DNA from: Candidatus Intricatilinea gracilis
Lineage (GTDB): Bacteria > Pseudomonadota > Gammaproteobacteria > Burkholderiales > Burkholderiaceae_C
Direction: 5' to 3'
Length of the DNA: 64,000 nt
NCBI GenBank assembly: GCA_016702605.1
Contig: JADJDQ010000002.1
Span: 641,001-705,000, forward strand
The translations under genes and the position numbers were made by a program. The number at the start of each line of letters is the position of its first letter. The first letter of the stretch is position 1. This document shows, in pieces, positions 44,738 through 55,800 of this stretch. The notes below the pieces were generated by a model. That model saw only the letters and a list, made by a program, of their open reading frames with translations, was not told the DNA's origin and searched no databases.

Positions 44738-45915
44738 GACAAGGCCTTGATCTTGGTGGCGAGTGAGCGCAGCACCTGGCTCTCGACACCCGAGGTCTCG
44801 AGCCACTTCAGCACCGGCGCGGCGGCGGCGGGCTGTTTCGCGGCGAGTGCGGCTTCGAGCAAGGTGCGGGCGTCGGCGGGTTCGAGCTGAACGACGAAGT
44901 TGGCGCTCGCCAACGGCAAGGCGCGTGGGGCATCACCGAGCACGGCCAGCGCGAAGCGCGCCTCTTCCTTCTGGTGCACGGTGTCGCCGCGCAATCGGGC
45001 GGCGTCGAAACGTGCGCCCAGGTCGCGGGACCAGGCAGCCGCCTCGGGCGAGTTCAGCGCCTTGGCGGCAATCGCCAGGCGCAGCAGCAGCAGGTCGGAG
45101 CGCTCCTTGCCGCGCAGCAGCGTCAACACCTCGGCCGGGCGGCCACGGTCGAGCAGGAAGTCGGCATGCGCCGCCAGCAGGTACCCGTCGGTCTGGCCCA
45201 GCGCCTGGGCTTTCACGAAAACGGCTTCGGCTTCGGCATGGTGACCGAGCCGCTCTTCGGTCTCGGCCAGGCGAGTGAGCACCCACAACAGTTCGGTCGC
45301 GCTGGCGTCGGGTACCTGCTTCAGGCCTGCTCGAAGGTCGGCCACTGCCTTGTTTGCCTGGCCGGTGACCGAATCGACCGACGCGGTGCAGGCCGTGCCG
45401 ATCAGCGGCGTGAGCAGCGGCCCCATGTTCAGGCAGGCAGCGCGGGCGTCGTCGTAACGCGCCTGCACCATGGCGATGGCGGCCAGCCACGACCAGGCTT
45501 CGGCGTTGCCGGGCTCGTCTCGCACGGCCGATGTGAGGTCGGCCACCGCCTCGTCGAAGCCGTGGTTGAACTGTTTCAGGATGGCGCGCACCACCCGCAC
45601 CGGTACCGGCGGCAGGGGTTCGTTCCACCACGGCGCTAGGGCGGCCTGGGCGTAACCGATGTAACGCGGGTCACCTTCGGCCGCCACTTCTTCGAAGTAG
45701 CGTCTCGCCAGTTGCACGGCCAGGCCCATGTCGCGCGGTGATGCGGCGAGTTGCTGGCGCATCCGCGCCATGTCGCGGACGCGTGGATCGGCCGCACGTG
45801 CCGGCAGGCGTTCGAGCACCTGATCGTCGGACTGGGGCACAAACGGCGCAGCGAGGACCGGCTGCCCGAAAGCCAGACTCAGCAGCACAGCTGCAAACCA
45901 AGGGAAAACGCGCAT
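44734..45915 (-). CDS. TPR-repeat protein, exported
   Basis: 393 residues from the ATG at 45915; the signal peptide ends QPVLA. The rest is helical with several tetratricopeptide-like units (for example EAVADLTSAVRDEPGNAEAWSWLAAIAMV and RLAETEERLGHHAEAEAVFVKAQAL). Predicted periplasmic scaffold. It is translationally coupled to the HupE-like gene, and such pairs recur in Burkholderiales genomes as far as I recall, so the two probably work together. Confidence 0.82.
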   Translation of the reverse strand: MRVFPWFAAVLLSLAFGQPVLAAPFVPQSDDQVLERLPARAADPRVRDMARMRQQLAASPRDMGLAVQLARRYFEEVAAEGDPRYIGYAQAALAPWWNEPLPPVPVRVVRAILKQFNHGFDEAVADLTSAVRDEPGNAEAWSWLAAIAMVQARYDDARAACLNMGPLLTPLIGTACTASVDSVTGQANKAVADLRAGLKQVPDASATELLWVLTRLAETEERLGHHAEAEAVFVKAQALGQTDGYLLAAHADFLLDRGRPAEVLTLLRGKERSDLLLLRLAIAAKALNSPEAAAWSRDLGARFDAARLRGDTVHQKEEARFALAVLGDAPRALPLASANFVVQLEPADARTLLEAALAAKQPAAAAPVLKWLETSGVESQVLRSLATKIKALS

Positions 45916-46053
45916 CTTCGAGCCAGGTGACAAAGGCCGGGAGTATGCCGATGTTCGCCAGCACACAGACAAACCGGCGCCCGCGCTGGCAAGGATCGAA
46001 AAACTTTCGTTCTCGGCGTGTCAACCGAGGACATCGGCACCTCGTTACGGGTG

Positions 46054-46075
46054 GGCGTGCTTCACGAAGCACGCC
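46054..46075. repeat. Perfect inverted repeat upstream of the small Ala/Lys protein gene
   Basis: GGCGTGCTTC and GAAGCACGCC with only AC between them form a 22-base palindrome, about 85 bases before the start of the 55-residue gene. It may be a regulator binding site or a hairpin. Confidence 0.5.
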
Positions 46076-46159
46076 GTCAAGTCGAAGACCCGTTTTCGTT
46101 TTGACGCTCGCCTCTGGTGCGCTTCCAATCCCTCAAATCCATTTAGATAGAGATTCAAC

Positions 46160-46327
46160 ATGACCAAGACCCTGATCGTCGCCGCCTTCGCCGTCCTCGC
46201 CTTCAACGTGCAAGCCGCTTCGCACGCCGCTGCCGCCAGCGCCCCGATGGCCAAGGCTTCGGCTGCCAAGGCCGCCCCGGCTGCCAAGGCTGCCGCTCCG
46301 AAGGCTGCCAAGGCCGCCAGCAAGTAA
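46160..46327 (+). CDS. Small exported Ala/Lys-rich protein
   Basis: 55 residues. The signal peptide is MTKTLIVAAFAVLAFNVQA; the mature part is almost only Ala, Lys, Ser and Pro, in repeats of the type AAKAAPAAKAAAPKAAK. It resembles the histone H1-like tails of some bacteria but carries an export signal, so a cytoplasmic DNA role is unlikely. Flanked by its own upstream palindrome and a strong terminator, which suggests a highly expressed monocistronic gene. No known family recognised. Confidence 0.72.
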   Translation: MTKTLIVAAFAVLAFNVQAASHAAAASAPMAKASAAKAAPAAKAAAPKAAKAASK

Positions 46328-46367
46328 TTCAGCCCTGCGGGTGCAAGCCCGCAAGACTGACACTGCG

Positions 46368-46396
46368 AAAAGCCGGAGCTTGCTCCGGCTTTTTTT
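46368..46396 (+). terminator. Rho-independent terminator of the small Ala/Lys protein gene
   Basis: AGCCGGAGC (46371-46379) pairs with GCTCCGGCT (46382-46390), flanked by AAA before and six T after. It also lies just past the recD stop and, because of the A run, can serve that convergent gene. Confidence 0.92.
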
Positions 46397-46434
46397 CGTC
46401 CGTCCCTTTTGTCGTCTCCCGGTGCACGGCGAGT

Positions 46435-48741
46435 TCAGCCAGCACCGAGCCCGACCTGCAGACCACTGGACCGCCGAGTGCTGCTCCCCACCGCCTCGGC
46501 CAGTGCCTCGCGCCGCGCCGACACCAGCGTGAGCGCCGACCTGGCCCGCGTGATGCCGGTGTAGACCAGTTCCTTGCTCAGCACCGGACCACCCTGCGGT
46601 GGCAACACCAGCACGGTGTGGTCGAACTCGGAACCCTGCGACTTGTGCACCGTCATCACAAACGCGGTCTGCACGTCGGCCATCCGGCTCACACTGACCG
46701 ACCGCACCTGCTCACCGTCGACGAACCAGGCGCGCAAGGTGGCGTCCCCCGGCGAGGCCCTGAGCGTGAGGCCGATGTCGCCGTTGAACACACCCAGCCC
46801 GTAGTCGTTGCGTGTCACGATCACCGGCCGGCCCTCGTACCACTCGCCGCGCGGCGTGAGCAAACCGTCGGCCGCCAGGCGTTGTTCGATGGCGCGGTTC
46901 AGGCCACTCACACCCCACTCGCCTTCACGCACGGCGCACAGGACTCGAAAACGGTCGAAGGCCCGCATCACCTCGCGCACCCAGCCGTCCTGCGCCAAAG
47001 GTTCGCGCGGCCGGCGGCGCATCAGTTCCAGGTAGCGCCGGTAACCACCCTCGGCACGGTCGCGGCCCGGGCTGGCGAGGTCGAGCACGTCGGCAGGTGT
47101 GGCGCTGGCGAACCAGGCGATGGTGCTGGACCCGGCAGGCGCAGCAGTGGTCGGGCCCGGTGCCGCAAGGTCCGGGCGACCGGTGGTCGACACAGTCGTC
47201 GGCTTGGGTGTGGTCGAGCCGCAGATTGCTGCGAGGTCGTCGACAGGTTCGCCGCAAGACATGCCACCAAACAACGCTTGTGCGGACCCGCCGTCGCCGG
47301 CGTTCACCGCCTGGGCAAGTTGGCCGATGGCGCCACCAAACCGCTGGCTCTTGCGCAGCATGACGGTCTGCTGCGCCAACGCCGGGCCCTGCTCGTCGGC
47401 GTGACAGGCAGGGATCTGCTGTCCGGTCAGCGCCGCCACATACCGCCGGGTGTCGGCGCGGTAGTGGCCGGCATCGGCGTCGCGGCACAAGTCACCCAGC
47501 ACGGCGCCGGCCTCGACCGACGCGAGCTGGTCCTTGTCGCCCAGCAGCACCACCCGTGCAGTGGGCGGCAGGGCGTCGAGCAACGACGCCATCATCTCGA
47601 GATGAACCATCGATGCCTCGTCGACGATCAACACGTCGACGTCGAGCGGATGGGCCGGGCCGTGGCGCAGTCGGCGTGTGTCGGGCCGGGCGCCGAGCAA
47701 GGAGTGAAGCGTGCGCGCGGCGCCGACCTGTTTGGTCAGCTCACTCAACACCAGATCGCTGCCGACCCGAGCCTGCAAGCCGTTAAGCGCCGAGTCGATG
47801 GACTGTTTGAGCCGCGCCGCCGCCTTGCCGGTGGGTGCCGCCAGCGCCACCCGCAGCAGATGACGCTGCGGCGCGATGGCGAACAACAGCGCCAGCAGCC
47901 GCGCCGCGGTGTAGGTCTTGCCCGTGCCCGGCCCGCCGGTGATGACCGATATGCGCCCACGCAGCGCCACCGCGCAGGCCACCTTCTGCCAGTCGGGTTC
48001 AGTCGAAACTTCGGCTGGATCAGCACTGGCTGCCACACCATCGACGCTGCAGGAATCGATGGCCGAAGCAGGGCAGGCGTCAGCCGGTGCTGACTCGACA
48101 TCACCCATGGCGCTGCCAGCAGGCTCGAGCACCGGCGTGCCAGACGCCTCGGCACCGGCCAGCGCCGGTGCATCGAACAAGCGGTCGAGCCACAGACGCG
48201 CCGCCACCTCGTCGACCGGCTCGGCAGTCGCGCTGCGTGCCAGCACCTGCGCGGCGACACGGCTTTCGTAGCCCCAGTAGCGCCGCAGGTACAGGCGCTG
48301 GTCGACCAGCACCAGCGGCTGACCGCGGTCGTCGCTGGTGGCGGGGCAGAGGTCGGGACGCAGCACCAGATCGCAGCCACTCAGGTCCGCGAGCCAGGCG
48401 GTGAGCCCGGCTGGTGTGCCGCGCCCGCCAGGCAGCGCAGCCAAGGCAGCATGCAACGAGGCGCTGGCTTCGGGCTCCCAGGCGAGCAACTCGTCGGGCG
48501 CCGCGAGTAGTTCATCCAGCAGCAGACAGCTGTGGCCGCGGCCTTCCAGATGCGCCAGCAACGCGGTCGCAAGCAGCACCGACGGCGGTGCCGCCGGGCA
48601 GGTGTCGGCGACAAAACGTGCCAGCGCGGCGTCGAGCCGGCGCAGCCAGCCGCGTTCGGCCCAGCGGGTCAGCTCGGTGAGCAGGGCGGCGCACGCCGAC
48701 GTGCGCTCGGCTGCAGCGGGTTCGATGGCAAGTGTGTTCAT
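46435..48741 (-). CDS. recD: Exodeoxyribonuclease V alpha subunit RecD
   Basis: 768 residues, somewhat longer than E. coli RecD (about 610). Helicase superfamily 1B motifs: Walker A GGPGTGKTYTA, VLIVDEASMV (Walker B), LLGDKDQLASVEAG (motif III), and late FVMTVHKSQGSEF and YTGITRAR. Extra length lies in Ala/Ser/Thr-rich inserts near residues 205-245 and 500-530. It is the fast 5'-3' helicase of RecBCD. Last gene of the recCBD group, 112 bases after recB. Confidence 0.95.
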   Translation of the reverse strand: MNTLAIEPAAAERTSACAALLTELTRWAERGWLRRLDAALARFVADTCPAAPPSVLLATALLAHLEGRGHSCLLLDELLAAPDELLAWEPEASASLHAALAALPGGRGTPAGLTAWLADLSGCDLVLRPDLCPATSDDRGQPLVLVDQRLYLRRYWGYESRVAAQVLARSATAEPVDEVAARLWLDRLFDAPALAGAEASGTPVLEPAGSAMGDVESAPADACPASAIDSCSVDGVAASADPAEVSTEPDWQKVACAVALRGRISVITGGPGTGKTYTAARLLALLFAIAPQRHLLRVALAAPTGKAAARLKQSIDSALNGLQARVGSDLVLSELTKQVGAARTLHSLLGARPDTRRLRHGPAHPLDVDVLIVDEASMVHLEMMASLLDALPPTARVVLLGDKDQLASVEAGAVLGDLCRDADAGHYRADTRRYVAALTGQQIPACHADEQGPALAQQTVMLRKSQRFGGAIGQLAQAVNAGDGGSAQALFGGMSCGEPVDDLAAICGSTTPKPTTVSTTGRPDLAAPGPTTAAPAGSSTIAWFASATPADVLDLASPGRDRAEGGYRRYLELMRRRPREPLAQDGWVREVMRAFDRFRVLCAVREGEWGVSGLNRAIEQRLAADGLLTPRGEWYEGRPVIVTRNDYGLGVFNGDIGLTLRASPGDATLRAWFVDGEQVRSVSVSRMADVQTAFVMTVHKSQGSEFDHTVLVLPPQGGPVLSKELVYTGITRARSALTLVSARREALAEAVGSSTRRSSGLQVGLGAG

Positions 48742-48853
48742 CGCGCGGGGTCGCGGATGGCGACAGTGACGTAGACGTGAAACAGTTCAGCAGTGCCGCA
48801 GCGCTGCGAGCACAAGGTGGCCGGCGACTGGCAGCGCACACCCGCACAGCCCC

Positions 48854-51800
48854 TCACGGCGACACCTCGACCGTCACGGCTCGGGGTGCGGTCGACAAGC
48901 CGCCGAGACCAGCGTCTTCTTGGCCACTCACCGAACGGTCGAGTGCATCGAGCAATTCGCCGGACGGCGCCACCAGATAACAACCACCTTCGGGACCCCG
49001 CAGGCCACGCATGAACAAATAGATCGCGCCGCCCAGCTGACGTGCCGGGTCGTAGGCCGCACCCAGCCTGGCCCTGAGCAGACGGTGCAGCGCCAGCAGA
49101 TAGATCGCTGCCTGCACGTCGTAGCGGTGTTGAGCCATGGCGGCTTCGAGCGCGCCGTGGTGATAGTCGGCGTCACCTTGGCCAAGTGCATTGGACTTGT
49201 AGTCCAGCACCCAGTAGCGCCCGCCGTGTTCGAACACCAGGTCGGCGAAACCCATCAACATGCCGCGCAAGGTGCGGTCCGGCAACACCGGCCGATCACG
49301 TCCACCCAGCAGGTGGCGGCGACACCAGGCGTCGATCTGCGCGGCGGCCACCGCCTCGGTCGGAAACCAGAACTCCATCTCGGGCAGCAGCTGCGGGATC
49401 TGCGCCAGCGACGCGCCCTGCAGCGGCGGCAGCGGTGTGTGCACCAGCGCGGTCAGCCAGGTCGACACGTCGGCGCCGCGATGGCCCCAGCCGGCGCGAT
49501 CACAACGGCGCAGCAGGCGCTGGACAAGTTCGAGTGCGTCCGGTGGGCCTTCACCGTCCCGCGGGAGCGCAAATTCCTGCGCCGCCAGCCATTCGAGTTG
49601 CTCGTGCAGGAAGTTGCCGGCCAGAGCTCCGCGCGGGAAGTGGTGCCACGGCGCGGGCGCAATCAACCGCTCCGCAGTGACAACCGCCTGCTCTTGCGCC
49701 CCGCCGTCATCCGGCCCGGCCAGCAACTCCTCCTCACGCACAGCGTCGGCCAGCACATGGCGGGCCGGTTCGGCGGCGTGGGGCGCCGGCAGGTCGCGCA
49801 CCAGGGCCGAGAAACTGGCGATCGACCACTGGCGCTCGAACATTGCCGTATAGACCGGCGCATCGTGCAGCGGCGCGAGTTGCTCGCGTGCCTGCAGCAT
49901 CGTGGCTACGGGCGGGTCGGCGGCGATGTCCACCCGGGCGCCAGGCAGGCCGTCGATGGTGGCGCGTATCAGCGGCTCGATCTCGCCGGGCTGGATCAGC
50001 GCACCGCCTTTCAGCAACTGGCCGAGTGCGCTGTGGTGCATCTGGCATTCGTCCTTCTTGCCGACCTTGTGTGCCCCCACCCCGAGCCACAAGGCGTGAC
50101 GGGCGCGGGTGAGCGCCACATAAAGCAGGCGCAGATCCTCCTGCAGGCGTTCGTCGTCGGCGGCGGCGAGTGACTCGGCGGACTTGCGAAAGTCCAGCCA
50201 GCGTTCACCCGCCGCGTTGGTGGCCACCACAAAACTGCGCCGTTTGCCGTCCGCCGGCCTGAAGCTGCAGGCAAACGGCAGACACACGACCGGGAACTCC
50301 AGCCCCTTGGACTTGTGCACGGTGATCACCTGGACCAGACCCGCGTCACTTTCGAGCCGCACGATCTGTTCGTCGCCGCTGCTGGTGATGCCGGCCTGGG
50401 CATCACTCATCTCTTCGGTCAACCAGCGGATCAGCGCTTGTTCGCCGTCGAGCTGCGCCGCCGCAGCTTGCAGCAGTTCGGCCAGGTGCAGCAGATTGGT
50501 CAGGCGGCGTTCACCATCCGGCTGCGCCAGCCAGCGCGCCGGCAGACCCAGCTCGTGCAGGCTGCGGCGCAGCATGGGCAGCACCCCCTGGCGGCGCCAC
50601 ACACCGCTCAGCAGGCGCAGCTGATCGACACGTTGTTCGAAGGCCGCGTCGTCCCGGCTCAGATGCGCCAGCTCTGCGAGCGGCAGACCGACGGTGGCGG
50701 TGGCCAGTGCGGCGCGCGCCAGCCGGTTGTCGAGCGGATTGGCGACCGCCTGCAGCCACAGCAACACGTCCCTCGCCTCGCGGCTGGCGAACACCGATTC
50801 CTTGTCCGACAGGTACACCGACGCCACGCGCCGCTCGGCCAAGGCGCGCCGCACCGCCATGGCCTCGCGGCCGTTGCGCACCAGCACGGCAATGTCGGCC
50901 GGGCGCAGCGGCATGAACGGCTTGCCAGGTTCGTCGAAGCCCGACGTCGCATCATTGAGCAGGCCCACGATGTGTTCGGCGCAGCGCCCGGCAAAGGCGC
51001 GGACCACGTCGCGTGTGGGCGCCAGCTCGGCATCGACACACAAGGTCAGCGCCGGCACCTTGCCCATCGCGCACACCAGCGTCTCGTCGCGCCCCTTGGC
51101 TGCCACCCCGATGAAGGGCAAGGGGTTGACCAGATTAGCGGCGGTGTGCCTGCGGAATAAAAAAGCCCCGCGGTCGGCCGTGCGCGCTTCGGCCCGCTCG
51201 AACAAGCGGTTCACCGCACCGACAAGATCGTGTGTCGAGCGGTAGTTGGTGCCCAGCAGGTAGTGGCGCCCGGCGGTGGCCTCACGCGCGGCAAGGTAGC
51301 TGCGGATGTCGGCGCCGCGAAAGGCGTAGATCGATTGTTTGGGGTCGCCGATCAGGAACAAGGCACTGCCCCGGGCATTGGCCGCCGTGTTGTACAGGCG
51401 GTCGAAGATGCGGTACTGCAGCGGCGAGGTGTCCTGAAATTCATCGATCAGCGCGACCGGGTACTGCTCGGTGATGCGGGCACGCAGGCGCTCACCACTG
51501 GGCCCGGCCAGTGCGGCGTCGAGCCGTTCGAGCATGTCGGCAAAACCGTAGCTACCTGCCCTGCGTTTGAGTTGCTGCACCCGTTGCGCGACGCGGGCCG
51601 CGGCATGGCGGCGCATGGCGTCGGCCGGCTGAGGCAGGTCTTGCAGTTGCGGCAGCAGCTGCTGCAGTTCGGCGAACTCGGGCGGCAAGACCAGCGCTGC
51701 GGTCGGGTCGCTGCGGGCTTCGAGCATCCCTTCGGGCGACAGGCGGGCGCGCGCCGCGTCGGTCAAGGCCAGCTCGGCCAGGTCGGGCGCGGCCGCCCAC

Positions 51801-52837
51801 TCGTCCAGCAGCCCGAACCAACCGTCGATGTAGTTGGACTTGAGCGCCGCCTTCTTGAGTACCGGCGTCTTGCCCTGCAGCCGAGCCTCGATCCAGCCAC
51901 GCAGCCGCGCCGACTTCTCGACCCAGCCGGACTTGAGCCGGGCCAGCAACGCGTCGACGTCGGCCTGCACCTGCAGGCGGCAGGCATCGAGCGAGCCGGC
52001 GTCACCACCTGACTGGCCAGCGACAGCATCGATGCCATCGCGCTCACCGTCACCACCGTGACCATCGGCATCGGCGCCTGAGTTCGCGCCAGCGCCACCC
52101 GCAAGCGCCGCCAGCGGCAGCAGCGCCTGCACGTCGCTCAGCAAGGTCTCGACGTTTTTCCAGACGTCGAGCACGGCATCGAGTGACTCGTCGGCAAGGG
52201 GGTACACCTCCTGGCGCCAGTAGTCGCGGCAGGCTTCGGCCAGCATGGCCTGTTCGTTGGCTTGCAGCTGCTCGTCGAACAGGCTGCCGCTGTCGAAGGC
52301 GTGTTCGCGCAACATGCGTTGGCACCAGGCGTCGATGGTGTGCACCGCCGCGTCGTCCATGGCTTCGGCGGCCATGGCCAGGCGCCAGGCGGCGTGGTCG
52401 CGTAAATCACCTTCGTCGTACGCAGCGATCAGGTCGCGCAGCAAGGTGTCGTGTGGCGCCACCGGCTGGCTACCCCTGAAACACGCCGCCGCCTCGACCA
52501 GCCGGGCGCGGATGCGGTCCGACAATTCGCGTGTCGCCGCCCGGGTGAAGGTCATGACCAGGATCTGCCCGGGCAACAAGGCGCGGCCGTGGCCCGTGGC
52601 CCCGTCGCCATGGCCCAGCACCAGGCGCAGGTACAGCGCGGCAATCGTCCAGGTCTTGCCCGTGCCGGCGCTGGCTTCGATGAGCCGGCTGCCCCACAGC
52701 GGCAGGGTCATTGCGTCGAGCGTGATGGCGGCGGGGCTGGACAACACCGAGGATTCCTTGGCTGAAGCTGGCGACGGGTCGGGCCGATCCACGCCGCAGG
52801 CTTGAACGTCGAGGTTGTCGGCAGGCTGCTCAGCCAC
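48854..52837 (-). CDS. recB: Exodeoxyribonuclease V beta subunit RecB
   Basis: 1327 residues. The GTG at 52837 is preferred: it has GGGAG six bases upstream and overlaps the recC stop by 8 bases. An ATG at 52711 just before LPLWGSRLIEASAGTGKT is the alternative. UvrD-like helicase motifs are intact (ASAGTGKTWTIAALYLRLVLGH, VALIDEFQDTSPLQ, VITVHKSKGLEFPVV). The C-terminal nuclease domain shows GMLMGFADLVF and WVLDYKSNALG with the catalytic Asp and Lys. It provides 3'-5' helicase and nuclease activity of RecBCD. Confidence 0.95.
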   Translation of the reverse strand: MAEQPADNLDVQACGVDRPDPSPASAKESSVLSSPAAITLDAMTLPLWGSRLIEASAGTGKTWTIAALYLRLVLGHGDGATGHGRALLPGQILVMTFTRAATRELSDRIRARLVEAAACFRGSQPVAPHDTLLRDLIAAYDEGDLRDHAAWRLAMAAEAMDDAAVHTIDAWCQRMLREHAFDSGSLFDEQLQANEQAMLAEACRDYWRQEVYPLADESLDAVLDVWKNVETLLSDVQALLPLAALAGGAGANSGADADGHGGDGERDGIDAVAGQSGGDAGSLDACRLQVQADVDALLARLKSGWVEKSARLRGWIEARLQGKTPVLKKAALKSNYIDGWFGLLDEWAAAPDLAELALTDAARARLSPEGMLEARSDPTAALVLPPEFAELQQLLPQLQDLPQPADAMRRHAAARVAQRVQQLKRRAGSYGFADMLERLDAALAGPSGERLRARITEQYPVALIDEFQDTSPLQYRIFDRLYNTAANARGSALFLIGDPKQSIYAFRGADIRSYLAAREATAGRHYLLGTNYRSTHDLVGAVNRLFERAEARTADRGAFLFRRHTAANLVNPLPFIGVAAKGRDETLVCAMGKVPALTLCVDAELAPTRDVVRAFAGRCAEHIVGLLNDATSGFDEPGKPFMPLRPADIAVLVRNGREAMAVRRALAERRVASVYLSDKESVFASREARDVLLWLQAVANPLDNRLARAALATATVGLPLAELAHLSRDDAAFEQRVDQLRLLSGVWRRQGVLPMLRRSLHELGLPARWLAQPDGERRLTNLLHLAELLQAAAAQLDGEQALIRWLTEEMSDAQAGITSSGDEQIVRLESDAGLVQVITVHKSKGLEFPVVCLPFACSFRPADGKRRSFVVATNAAGERWLDFRKSAESLAAADDERLQEDLRLLYVALTRARHALWLGVGAHKVGKKDECQMHHSALGQLLKGGALIQPGEIEPLIRATIDGLPGARVDIAADPPVATMLQAREQLAPLHDAPVYTAMFERQWSIASFSALVRDLPAPHAAEPARHVLADAVREEELLAGPDDGGAQEQAVVTAERLIAPAPWHHFPRGALAGNFLHEQLEWLAAQEFALPRDGEGPPDALELVQRLLRRCDRAGWGHRGADVSTWLTALVHTPLPPLQGASLAQIPQLLPEMEFWFPTEAVAAAQIDAWCRRHLLGGRDRPVLPDRTLRGMLMGFADLVFEHGGRYWVLDYKSNALGQGDADYHHGALEAAMAQHRYDVQAAIYLLALHRLLRARLGAAYDPARQLGGAIYLFMRGLRGPEGGCYLVAPSGELLDALDRSVSGQEDAGLGGLSTAPRAVTVEVSP

Positions 52838-55800
52838 GATCGACTCCCGCAGTGCGGTCGGCACCGGCTTGGCGCGTGCTGCCGACACCCGCTTCGCGGT
52901 TGCGGCCCTCACCCTCGGCGCCGTCGAGTGTCAAACCCTTGCCGGGTGACGGCAGGCGCTCGACATAGTCGCCGGCCCACTCGACCAGCGGGACAAGCAG
53001 CAGATGGGCGTAGTGTTCGAACTGCCCGTCAGCCACCAGGGCGTCGAAGTCGGGGTACAGGCGCGCCAGGCAGGGTTCACGCACCTCGCCGCCACCGCCG
53101 TCGAAACCGCCTTCGTAGGCGGTGACGAGTTGCTCGATACCCAGCTCACGCGCCTGCACCAGACCGGTCCTGAGCGGCAGCGGCAGTGGTGCGTCCATGC
53201 CGGCGCGCCAGGCGTCGATGAGGTCGCGCAACGTTCGTTCGGCCAGCTCGCGCGGCAGCGGTGCCAGCTTCAGGCCGACATGCCGGCCGATCAACACGCC
53301 ACTCACCCGGTGGTCACACGCGCTGGCGAGCAGCAGCCTGACCCAGGCGCGCACCAGTTTGTCCAGCCGCAGCTCGGGTGGTTTCGTGCTGCGTTTGCTC
53401 TTGCCGGCGCCCTCACCATCCTTGGCCGGCTTGTCGGCCAGGCGCGAGGCGGTGAGGTCGATCCAGACGACCTGGTCACCATTGCTGCGCAGGCCGTCGA
53501 GCCAGTCCATCACCGATACGCCGGCATTCTCGAAGGCCAGCGGGCGACGCGACGCGACTTCCGGGTAGAGATCGCGCTGGGCCTGCCACTGCATCAGCAT
53601 GGGCAGCGCGGCGTCGGCCAGTTCGGTGGCAACACGTTCACCGACCCGGGCCATGGGCAGGCGGCCACTGCCGCGGATCACCGCCAGCCGGCGCCGCACC
53701 ACAGCCGTGGCGCCAAGGGCCTCGATCTGGTCGGGCTCGGCCAGCAGTTCGGACAGTAGCTGATAGTCGGCCAGGCCATCGACCGCAAACACCTCGTCGT
53801 TGTCGTCGGCCTCGTCGCTGCGCGCAAACACCACGTCCAGCCTGGCCTTGAAGAAAGCCTTGACGGGGTTCTCGAGGAACCGCGCCAGATCGTCGACCCT
53901 GAGCGGCTGATCGCCGAGTTCGAAGGGTGGCAGTGGTGTGTCGACGTCGAATGCGACGGTGGCTGCTGCGCCGTCGGGGATTGCGTCGGCGGACCGCAGA
54001 GCAGATGACGGCAGCGCTGTGTGGGCGTCAGCGTCAGCGGACATTCCTGCGGCGTCTGCACGCGTGTCCACAGCCCGGGTCGCCCCGGCATCCTGCGCCA
54101 CGTCACCCGCCGCCTCACCATGCGCCTTGCGCCACTCGCGGGCCCAGGTATAGAGCGCATGGGGCGCGGCGGACGGGTCGGCGCCCGCCTCGAAATATCG
54201 TCGGCTGAAGGGCTGCAGCGGGTGTTCGGTGTCGAGTTGGGCGAGCAGCTTCTTGCCGGCGGCGACGGTGTCGTCGTCGTGTGGGGCGGCGTGGCCACGC
54301 CAGCCGGCGGCCAGGTAGTCGCGCAGTTGCGCCACCAGCACCGAGGGCGGCTGCTCGGTGTTGTCGCGCGCGCTGCGGCCGGCCCAGCTCACGTACAGGA
54401 CACGGCGCGCCGACAGAACCGCTTCGAGCATGAGGTAACGGTCGTCGTCGCGGCGCGAGCGGTCGCCGGGGCGCTGCTGGCCCGGCTGGCCCATCAGGTC
54501 GAAATCGCTGCGGCGGGTCTGGCGCGGGTAGTCGCCGTCGTTCATGCCGAGCAGGCAGACCACCTCGAAGGGCACGGCGCGCAGCGGCAGCAAGGTGCAG
54601 AAGGTGACACCACCGGCCAGGAAACGCCGGCCGCTGCCGGGTTGGTCGACACCATCCAGCCAGGCCTCGCGCAGCACCGACACGGGCACGGCTTCGACAA
54701 ACGCTGCCGATTCACAAGCGTCGAGCCAGCTGGCGAGTGAGGCATTGAGTGCCGCCACCGTCAGGCGCTCGCGTTCGTCCACCGGCTCGACCAGCGCGGC
54801 CAGTAAACCGCGCGCACGATAGGCCCACTCGTCGGGTGTGGCCAGCGTGCCGGCCTGGCGCCACCAGTCGGTCAGGCGGTCGACCAGATCGGCCAGTGCG
54901 CCGACCAGCGCAGCATCGAGGCCGCCGATCTCGTCGTAGGGTTCGATGCCGCCAGGAATCGACGCCGGGCCGCCCCAAGTCGATTCGTCCCCCTCGGGGG
55001 GCGGACGGCGCACAGCGTCGGCCTGGGGGCTCACCCATGCCGGGCCGGCACCGCTGGCATACCCCAGCAACATGCGGCGCAGGCCGAAGCGCCAGCTGTT
55101 CTGTTCACCACAGGCACCCAGGCCAAGATCGACGCGCTGCTCGGCGTCCAGCCCCCAGCGCACACCGGCGCCGGCCATCCAGGCCGACAGGCGCGGCAGG
55201 TCGTCGGTCTCCAGCCCGAAACGCCGCGCAATGGCTGGCACATCGAGCAGGTCGCGCAGCTCGGTCAGGAGAAAACGCTGTGTCGGCGCACGCAGCAACC
55301 AGTCCAGCGCCAGCAGCAACGGGTTGTTGTCACGCTGCGCCAGGTCGGCGATCTCGTAGGGGATGAACCGTGCGTCGTCACGCGGCAACTGGCCGAAGAC
55401 GGCGCGGATGGCCGGCGCGAACACCTCGATGTCCGGCACCATCACGACGATGTCGCGTGGCCTGAGTGGCGTCGCGGCCGGTGCAACCAAAGCCTCACCC
55501 GGACCAGCGCCCGCACCGGCACTCACGCCCGCTGGCGTGGCGAGCAGTTGCAGCAATTGGTCGTGCAGGATCTCGACTTCGCGTTGTGCGCTGTGGGCGA
55601 TGTGGAAGACGATGGAGCGGTCGACCAGTGCCACCACCTGGGGTTTGGGATGGTCGGCCAGCGGCGTCAGGTCACGCACGTGCGCCTGCACCTGGTCGAG
55701 CAGCGTGACGGGTGGTGTCTCGTCGAACAGGTCGACACGCGGGATGTCGAAGCGCAGGCGCGCCGCCGCGTCGTCGAAGGCATCGAGCTGGCGCATGAAG

